A stretch of DNA of 54,148 bases. It comes from a bacterium. Lineage in GTDB: Bacteria; Bacillota; Clostridia; Lachnospirales; Lachnospiraceae. Within the stretch, counting starts at the first letter, position 1. Every line of letters begins with the position of its first letter. Below the pieces are notes generated by a model. That model was not told where the DNA came from and did not search any database. It saw only the letters and a program-made list of their open reading frames with translations. The stretch lies in the NCBI GenBank assembly GCA_028727105.1, contig JAQYOU010000020.1:1-54148 (forward strand). Reading direction: 5' to 3'. Below, piece by piece: positions 48,347 to 54,148 of this stretch. Position numbers and translations under genes: made by a program.

Positions 48347-49492
48347 TTAAACAATTCTCTTTTTGGTTATGTACATCGGGTAAGAAGCGGTTCCCTTTAC
48401 TTCCTGGTTGGCGGTAATGGTAACGTTCTTATCGGTGATCAGATACTCGGCAGTCGTGTTTTCGGAGATGACCGTATCCTGCATGAGGATACAATTCTTT
48501 ACAACCGCGCCCTTTGCGATCTTTACACCACGGAACAATACACAGTTCTCAACGGTTCCCTCGATCACACAGCCGTCAGCTGCCATGATATTTTTTGCCT
48601 GGGCAGTAGCAGTGTAGCGGGTCGGGTTATCGTCACGAACCTTCGTGTAGATATTGTTTCCGGAGAACAGTGCATCTGCATTTTCCTGCTTGATCAAAGC
48701 CATGTTCTCATCAAAGTAGCTCTTGATACTGTTGACAAGTGCAACATAACCGGTAAATTCATAGCCTTTTACAAGGAACTTGTCCAGGTTGGGCAGAAGC
48801 ACGTCGCGCTCAAAATAGATCTTGCCGCGAACGTTTGCATCCTCTACCTGTGTGATCAGAAACTCGCGATCCACAACGTAAATGTTCATGGAATGGTTCT
48901 GAACACCCAGATCCTGTGCATTGATATGGATCTCGTTGACACGATCTTCTTCATCAAGCTGCAGTGTGTAATAAAAATCGTCCGTATCCTTGCGTGTATA
49001 GCCGGAGCGTGCGCTGAGATCAGCCTTGTAGTACACAACGGTAACATCTGCACCGGATTTCTCATGTGCAGCGATGATATCATCAAAGCGGATATTAGCA
49101 GCAATGTTGGCATCCGCCATAACAACATATTTTTCCTTTGAGCTGCGCAACAGCGGGAGAATGTTGTAAAGTGCTTCCACACGTCCGCTGTACACTTTGA
49201 TACCTCTCTCAGAAAACGGAGGGATGATGTTCAGACCACCTTTTTTACGGGTCAGATCCCATTCACGTCCGCTTCCCAGGTGATCCATGAGAGAGCGGTA
49301 ATTCTGGCGCAGGATGATGGAGATATTATCAATGCCGGAATTGACCATGCCGGAGAGCAAAAAGTCGATCATGCGGTAACGGCTTGCAAACGGAATGGAA
49401 GCCATCAGACGGCTGGATACCAGCTCCGGTACTAAAGAGTCATAACTGTTGGGAAATATAATTCCCATTGCATTCGCATTTGAACTTACCAT
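48347..49492 (-). CDS. glgD: glucose-1-phosphate adenylyltransferase subunit GlgD
   Basis: A 381-residue regulatory-type subunit of ADP-glucose pyrophosphorylase. It begins [26 protein letters not shown], which lacks the GGxGxRL nucleotide-binding loop of GlgC; this is the mark of GlgD. It retains [23 protein letters not shown] and a left-handed beta-helix end ([24 protein letters not shown]). The first 7 nt overlap the end of glgC upstream on the minus strand, so the two are coupled and form one heteromeric enzyme for glycogen synthesis. Confidence 0.95.
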   Translation of the reverse strand: MVSSNANAMGIIFPNSYDSLVPELVSSRLMASIPFASRYRMIDFLLSGMVNSGIDNISIILRQNYRSLMDHLGSGREWDLTRKKGGLNIIPPFSERGIKVYSGRVEALYNILPLLRSSKEKYVVMADANIAANIRFDDIIAAHEKSGADVTVVYYKADLSARSGYTRKDTDDFYYTLQLDEEDRVNEIHINAQDLGVQNHSMNIYVVDREFLITQVEDANVRGKIYFERDVLLPNLDKFLVKGYEFTGYVALVNSIKSYFDENMALIKQENADALFSGNNIYTKVRDDNPTRYTATAQAKNIMAADGCVIEGTVENCVLFRGVKIAKGAVVKNCILMQDTVISENTTAEYLITDKNVTITANQEVKGTASYPMYITKKRIV

Positions 49493-50694
49493 TCTTCTTC
49501 ACCGTCCTTTACATTATTTCGTACCATTGCGTTCGGTCCGACCTTGGCACCGATACCGATGCAGACGCCGGAAGCAACAGTTGCCACACCCTTTTCCTCG
49601 GCGGTGGGCATTGCGCCAACGATGGCCTTCTCGTTGATCGTTACGTTTTCGGCGATAATACAGTGCTTAACGATCGCGCCGGAGTGGATCGTTGTACCGC
49701 CCATGATAACTGCGTCCTCAACGATCGCGCCTTCCTCAACAGTGACACCGTCAAAGAGGATGGAATGCTTTACAGTACCACTGATCTTGCAGCCGTCTGT
49801 GATCATGGAATTGGTAACCTCTGCAGTTTCATTGATGTGATGACCTGCCATTCCGCTGTTGCGGCTGTAGATCTTCCAGTTTTCATCGAACAGGTCAATG
49901 CCGGAATGCTCGGGATCAAGCACCTCCATATTTGCCTCCCAAAGAGAACTGATCGTTCCGACATCCTTCCAGTAGCCATCAAAATGGTAAGCATACATCT
50001 TGCGGCCGTCGCGAAGAAGATTCGGGATGATGTTATTTCCGAAATCGTTCTCAGAGTTGGGATCCGCGTCATCCTCCAACAGATATTTTTTCAGGATATC
50101 CCAATTGAAGATGTAAATACCCATGGAAGCAAGATTTGATTTAGGCTCCTTGGGTTTTTCCTGGAATTCTGTGATACGGTCGGTCTCGTCTGCAACCATC
50201 AGTCCGAAGCGGGATGCCTCTTCCCACGGTACCTCCATGACTGCAACAGAGAATTCTGCGTCTTTTTCCTTATGGAAACGCAGGAAATCACTATAATCCT
50301 GCTTGCAGATCTGGTCACCGGAAAGGATGATGACATATTTCGGATTGTAGCGCTCGATAAACGAAATGTTCTGACAGATCGCGTTCGCTGTACCCTTATA
50401 CCAGTCGGAACCGGATGCCTTCTGGTAGGGAGGAAGCACATGGACGCCACCGTGCAGACGGTCGAGATCCCAAGGCTGTCCGTTGCCGATATATTCGTTC
50501 AGAACTAAAGGCTGATACTGTGTCAGGATACCGACGGTGTCGATACCGGAATTCACACAGTTTGACAACGGGAAATCAATGATACGATATTTGCCGCCAA
50601 AAGGAACGGCAGGTTTTGCAAGCTTCTCGGTCAATGCATATAACCGGGAGCCTTGTCCGCCAGCTAAAAGCATGGCAATCATTTCTTTTTCCAT
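49486..50694 (-). CDS. glgC: glucose-1-phosphate adenylyltransferase GlgC
   Basis: A 402-residue catalytic subunit that makes ADP-glucose from ATP and glucose-1-phosphate. It begins [43 protein letters not shown] (in two blocks), with the intact nucleotide-binding loop. Other motifs are [30 protein letters not shown] and [10 protein letters not shown]-type EKPKEP. The GlgC-GlgD order on the minus strand is the usual one. Reading leftwards, AGGGGG lies just before its ATG at 50694, and TACAAT (50724-50729, minus strand) is a possible -10. Confidence 0.96.
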   Translation of the reverse strand: MEKEMIAMLLAGGQGSRLYALTEKLAKPAVPFGGKYRIIDFPLSNCVNSGIDTVGILTQYQPLVLNEYIGNGQPWDLDRLHGGVHVLPPYQKASGSDWYKGTANAICQNISFIERYNPKYVIILSGDQICKQDYSDFLRFHKEKDAEFSVAVMEVPWEEASRFGLMVADETDRITEFQEKPKEPKSNLASMGIYIFNWDILKKYLLEDDADPNSENDFGNNIIPNLLRDGRKMYAYHFDGYWKDVGTISSLWEANMEVLDPEHSGIDLFDENWKIYSRNSGMAGHHINETAEVTNSMITDGCKISGTVKHSILFDGVTVEEGAIVEDAVIMGGTTIHSGAIVKHCIIAENVTINEKAIVGAMPTAEEKGVATVASGVCIGIGAKVGPNAMVRNNVKDGEEEW

Positions 50695-50879
50695 ATATAC
50701 CCCCTAAATTAGATATTTATATAATTGTACCATACTTTTTAAAAAAAGATAGCATAAATATGTAAAAAATAGCTAAAATTGTTACTTTTTTTCATAAACA
50801 TACTTTAGCAGTTCCTGCGAGGGCAATACAATAGGAAAATGGTGGGAAAATATTTTGCAAACATTCACAAAATGAAGCA

Positions 50880-50891
50880 GAACGAATGTTC
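50880..50891 (+). promoter_or_regulatory. LexA (DinR) box candidate upstream of the topoisomerase operon
   Basis: GAACGAATGTTC is a perfect GAAC-N4-GTTC palindrome and fits the core of the Firmicutes LexA consensus CGAACRNRYGTTYC, with deviations only at the outer bases. It lies 20 bp before the -35 of the promoter at 50912-50941. No other such box was noticed in the window. The 290 nt between glgC and this operon hold otherwise only AT-rich DNA and the two promoters. Confidence 0.55.
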
Positions 50892-50911
50892 GAGAAAAAA
50901 TCAAAAATCCC

Positions 50912-50941
50912 TTTACGTTCAACAAAAGATTGTGTTATAAT
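50912..50941 (+). promoter_or_regulatory. sigma-A promoter (extended -10) of the parE/parC-like operon
   Basis: TTTACG (50912-50917) and TATAAT (50936-50941) are 18 bp apart. TG at 50933-50934, one base before the -10, makes an extended -10. It lies 44 nt before the chosen start at 50985. Confidence 0.65.
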
Positions 50942-50984
50942 CTTCGAAGTAGTACGAGATATAGAAAGGAAGTATGTAAAGATT

Positions 50985-52904
50985 ATGGCAAAGGGCAGTT
51001 ATGATGCGGGAAGCATATCGGTACTGGAGGGGCTGGAGGCAGTCCGCAAACGGCCGGGTATGTACATCGGAAGTGTATCAAGAAAAGGTCTGAACCATTT
51101 GATCTATGAGATTGTTGACAATTCTGTGGACGAGCATCTGGCAGGATTCTGCGATACGATCCGTGTGACGCTGGAGGCGGACGGTTCCTGCACGGTGGAG
51201 GATAACGGACGCGGAATTCCGGTGGGCATGCATGAAAAAGGTATTTCTGCAGCGCGGCTGGTCTTTACGACCCTGCATGCCGGCGGCAAGTTTGATAACG
51301 ATGCTTATAAGACCAGCGGCGGACTGCACGGTGTAGGCTCCTCTGTTGTAAATGCCTTGTCTACTTACATGGATGTGGAAATCAGCAGAGAAGGCTTTGT
51401 GCATCATGACCGTTACGAGCGGGGAAATCCGGTGCTTCCGCTGGAAAACGGACTGCTTCCTGTGATTGGAAAAACGAGAAAGACCGGAACGAAGATCAAC
51501 TTCCTGCCTGATCCGGAAATTTTTGAAAAGACACGCTTCAAGGAAGATGATGTGAAGAGCCGTATGCATGAAACTGCATATTTAAATCCTGAATTAACTA
51601 TCATCTACGAGGATAAGCGCGGGGAGACGACAGAGCACATCGAATACCATGAGCCGGAAGGGATCATCGGTTTTGTGCGCGATCTGAACAAAAACCTGGA
51701 AACGATCCATGATGTGATCTACTTCAAAGGAGAGAGTGACGGGATCGAAGTGGAGGCTGCCTTCCAATATACAAATGAATTTCACGAAAATATCCTGGGA
51801 TTTTGCAACAATATCTATAATGCCGAGGGCGGTGCGCATATTACCGGTTTCAAAACGGTATTTACCACCGTTATTAATCAGTATGCAAGGGAGCTGGGCA
51901 TCCTGAAAGAGAAGGATGCGAATTTTACCGGAACCGATGTGCGAAACGGTATGACAGCCGTGATCTCCATCAAGCATCCGGATCCCCGGTTTGAAGGACA
52001 GACAAAGACGAAGCTGGACAACCAGGATGCGGCGAAGGTGACATCAAAGGTGACCGGAGAAGAGATCCAGCTTTATTTCGATAAGAACCTGGATACTTTA
52101 AAGGCAGTCATTGACTGCGCTTTGAAGGCGGCAAAGATCAGAAAATCGGAGGAACGGGCAAAGACAAATCTTCTGACAAAGCAGAAGTTCTCCTTTGATT
52201 CCAACGGAAAGCTTGCAAACTGTGAGTCTCGCGATGCTTCGAAATGTGAGATCTTTATCGTGGAGGGAGATTCGGCGGGCGGCTCTGCCAAGATGGCCAG
52301 GAATCGTATGTATCAGGCTATCATGCCGATCCGTGGTAAGATCTTGAACGTGGAAAAGGCTTCGATCGATAAAGTGCTGGCAAATGCAGAGATCAAAACG
52401 ATGATCAATGCCTTTGGCTGTGGTTTTTCGGAAGGCTATGGGAATGATTTTGACATCACAAAGCTTCGATATGATAAGATCATCATCATGGCGGATGCCG
52501 ACGTGGATGGTGCGCATATCTCCACACTGCTTTTGACCTTGTTCTATCGCTTTATGCCGGAACTGATCTTTGAGGGACATGTCTATATCGCAATGCCTCC
52601 CCTTTACAAGGCGATGCCAAAGAAGGGTGAGGAGGAATATCTCTATGATGATGCGGCTTTGGAAAAATACCGCAAAACACATAAAGGAAGCTTTACGCTT
52701 CAGCGTTATAAGGGTCTTGGAGAGATGGATGCCGAGCAGCTTTGGGAGACAACGCTGAATCCGGAAACCCGCATGCTGAAAAAAGTGGAGATTGAGGACG
52801 GCCGTATGGCAAGTGATGTAACGGCAATGCTGATGGGCACGGATGTACCACCGCGCAAGGCGTTCATTTACGAACATGCCAGAGACGCTGAGTTAGATGT
52901 ATAA
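50985..52904 (+). CDS. type IIA DNA topoisomerase subunit B (ParE-like; GyrB possible)
   Basis: A 639-residue ATPase subunit. The start at ATG 50985 follows AAAGGAAG; an in-frame ATG at 50886 precedes the promoter. GHKL motifs are YEIVDNSVDEHLAGF, DNGRGIPVG and GGLHGVGSSVVNALS. The TOPRIM domain has FIVEGDSAGGSAKMARN and IIMADADVDGAHI, and RYKGLGEMDAEQLWETT is close to the end. GyrB and ParE are hard to tell apart by eye. The partner gene and a LexA box, known from Bacillus parEC, favour topoisomerase IV; dnaA-region genes expected next to a main gyrB are absent. Confidence 0.9.
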   Translation: MAKGSYDAGSISVLEGLEAVRKRPGMYIGSVSRKGLNHLIYEIVDNSVDEHLAGFCDTIRVTLEADGSCTVEDNGRGIPVGMHEKGISAARLVFTTLHAGGKFDNDAYKTSGGLHGVGSSVVNALSTYMDVEISREGFVHHDRYERGNPVLPLENGLLPVIGKTRKTGTKINFLPDPEIFEKTRFKEDDVKSRMHETAYLNPELTIIYEDKRGETTEHIEYHEPEGIIGFVRDLNKNLETIHDVIYFKGESDGIEVEAAFQYTNEFHENILGFCNNIYNAEGGAHITGFKTVFTTVINQYARELGILKEKDANFTGTDVRNGMTAVISIKHPDPRFEGQTKTKLDNQDAAKVTSKVTGEEIQLYFDKNLDTLKAVIDCALKAAKIRKSEERAKTNLLTKQKFSFDSNGKLANCESRDASKCEIFIVEGDSAGGSAKMARNRMYQAIMPIRGKILNVEKASIDKVLANAEIKTMINAFGCGFSEGYGNDFDITKLRYDKIIIMADADVDGAHISTLLLTLFYRFMPELIFEGHVYIAMPPLYKAMPKKGEEEYLYDDAALEKYRKTHKGSFTLQRYKGLGEMDAEQLWETTLNPETRMLKKVEIEDGRMASDVTAMLMGTDVPPRKAFIYEHARDAELDV

Positions 52905-52924
52905 ATGAAAGGGAGATTGAATAA

Positions 52925-54148
52925 ATGGATGTTGAAGAGAGACTGATCCGGACCGAGTATTCGGAGGTCATGCAAAAGTCCTATATCGACTATGCGATGA
53001 GTGTGATCGTGGCGCGTGCGCTTCCGGATATCCGGGATGGATTAAAGCCGGTACAAAGAAGAACGCTTTACGATATGTATGAGCTGGGCATTCGGTATGA
53101 TAAGCCCTTTCGAAAGAGCGCACGTATCGTCGGTGATACGATGGGTAAATATCATCCCCATGGCGACAGCTCCATTTATGATGCCCTCGTTGTCATGTCG
53201 CAGGATTTCAAAAAGGGGCTGCCCCTTATAGACGGTCATGGTAATTTTGGCTCCATTGAGGGCGACGGCGCGGCGGCAATGCGTTATACAGAAGCCAGGC
53301 TGCAAAAGATCACCCAGGAAGCGTATCTTGCGGATCTGGATAAGGATGTTGTAGACTTTGTGCCGAATTTTGATGAGACGGAGAAGGAGCCGGAAGTGCT
53401 TCCGGTCAAGGTGCCGAACATTCTGATCAATGGTGCGGAGGGTATTGCGGTCGGAATGGCAACCTCTATCCCGCCGCATAATTTTGGCGAGGTGATCGAT
53501 GGCGTAAAGGCTTATATGAAGGATCCGGACATCAATACCGAGCAGATGATGCAATACATCAAGGGACCCGATTTTCCTACCGGAGGTATTGTCACCAATC
53601 AGGACGAGCTGCTTGGCATCTATTCTACCGGTGTCGGAAAGATCAAGATCCGTGGCCGCGTAGAGATCGAGAAGATGAAGGGCGGAAAGGAATGCATAGT
53701 CGTGAAAGAGATCCCCTACACGATGATCGGTGCGGGGATCGGAAAGTTCCTGAACGATGTCTACGCCCTTGTGGAGAAAAAGGTTACGAATGATATTGTA
53801 GATATTTCGAATCAATCCTCCAAGGAAGGTATCCGTATCGTGATCGAGCTTCGAAAGGGTGCCAATGCAGAAAACATCTGTAACCTTTTGTATAAGAAGA
53901 CGAAGCTGGAGGATACCTTTGGCGTCAATATGCTGGCAGTTGCGGATGGCAAGCCGGAGACCATGGGACTTGTACCGATGATCCGTCACCATGTGGATTT
54001 CCAGTATGAGCTGGCCACAAGAAAATATAAAACGCTGCTTGCCAAGGAGCTGGAGAAGCAGGAGATTCAGGAAGGCCTGATCAAGGCCTGTGATGTGATC
54101 GACCTGATCATCGAGATCCTGCGGGGCAGTAAGAATATCAAGGATGCA
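52925..54148 (+). CDS. type IIA DNA topoisomerase subunit A (ParC-like), 5' part, cut by the window end
   Basis: The frame is open from ATG 52925 (after AAAGGGAGATTG) to the last base, 408 codons. It begins MDVEERLIRTEYSEVMQKSYIDYAMSVIVARALPDIRDGLKPVQRR (in blocks), a GyrA/ParC N terminus. The quinolone-resistance region reads GKYHPHGDSSIYDALVVMSQDF; the catalytic tyrosine is Tyr121 in AAAMRYTEARL. The HGNFGSIEGDGAAAMRY wording resembles ParC of Gram-positives more than GyrA. It starts 20 nt after the B subunit. The C-terminal pinwheel domain, with or without a GyrA box, lies beyond the window and would settle gyrase versus topoisomerase IV. Confidence 0.9.
   Translation, partial: MDVEERLIRTEYSEVMQKSYIDYAMSVIVARALPDIRDGLKPVQRRTLYDMYELGIRYDKPFRKSARIVGDTMGKYHPHGDSSIYDALVVMSQDFKKGLPLIDGHGNFGSIEGDGAAAMRYTEARLQKITQEAYLADLDKDVVDFVPNFDETEKEPEVLPVKVPNILINGAEGIAVGMATSIPPHNFGEVIDGVKAYMKDPDINTEQMMQYIKGPDFPTGGIVTNQDELLGIYSTGVGKIKIRGRVEIEKMKGGKECIVVKEIPYTMIGAGIGKFLNDVYALVEKKVTNDIVDISNQSSKEGIRIVIELRKGANAENICNLLYKKTKLEDTFGVNMLAVADGKPETMGLVPMIRHHVDFQYELATRKYKTLLAKELEKQEIQEGLIKACDVIDLIIEILRGSKNIKDA

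Noticed and set aside
49468-50139. 223-codon plus-strand frame opposite glgC
   Set aside because: GlgC on the minus strand is unambiguous and the plus-strand frame has no ribosome binding site or recognisable domain.
53042-53992. 316-codon open frame on the minus strand
   Set aside because: It lies opposite the start of the clear ParC-like gene. Its sequence is rich in His, Ile and Arg without motifs, as expected for the complement of a real gene.

Overview
The window looks like the chromosome of a strictly fermentative Gram-positive Clostridia, most probably a Lachnospiraceae. The evidence is the anaerobic cobalamin (cbi-type) pathway, the C5 route to tetrapyrroles, the GlgC/GlgD pair, strong GGAGG ribosome binding sites with occasional TTG starts, and sigma-A promoters. 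This placement is inference from gene content and style, not from a database search.

Layout. Positions 1-1043 hold the 3' end of an IS200/IS605-type tnpB element, its likely omega RNA and right-end hairpin, and the disrupted tail of a surface-type protein. A NimA-like flavoprotein gene (minus strand) follows. Positions 1783-3893 are an AT-rich three-gene module (Xre regulator, ImmA/IrrE zinc peptidase, PIN-like nuclease), then a patatin lipase. Positions 4839-10582 are a phosphate-response block (pstB, phoU, a 32-residue membrane peptide, Na/Pi cotransporter, PhoB/PhoR-like pair) with three Pho-box arrays of matching geometry. Positions 10703-13509 hold an orphan motA, a membrane Xre regulator and an AAA ATPase behind a 29-bp periodic repeat.

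Positions 13557-32073 and 36034-43476 form the core: a nearly complete cobalamin programme. It contains a corrinoid-protein reactivator, cbiD, cbiL, cbiF, cbiH, a cbiJ-cbiE-cbiT fusion, cbiA, cobT, two cobU-like genes, cobS, cbiB, cobD, cbiP and cbiC. It is followed by the genes that supply the ring from glutamyl-tRNA: hemA, a precorrin-2 dehydrogenase, hemC, cobA-hemD, hemB and hemL. A hybrid histidine kinase, a CheY-like protein and a glyoxalase-family gene sit between the two halves. I see no cbiG, no cobaltochelatase and no corrinoid adenosyltransferase, and no sequence I recognise as a cobalamin riboswitch. Instead, two small antitoxin-like Xre genes (13670 and 19023), each behind a promoter carrying three copies of its own repeat, sit directly in front of cobalamin-related genes. 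A 155-nt, almost fully paired structured element precedes hemB.

Positions 43496-54148 carry an amidase, a HEAT-repeat methyltransferase, a zinc-ribbon protein, tRNA-Gly(CCC), a nicotinamidase-like hydrolase, an SPFH protein with a ribbon-helix-helix partner, glgC/glgD on the minus strand, and a type IIA topoisomerase operon (parE/parC-like, the second gene cut by the window end) behind a LexA-type box.
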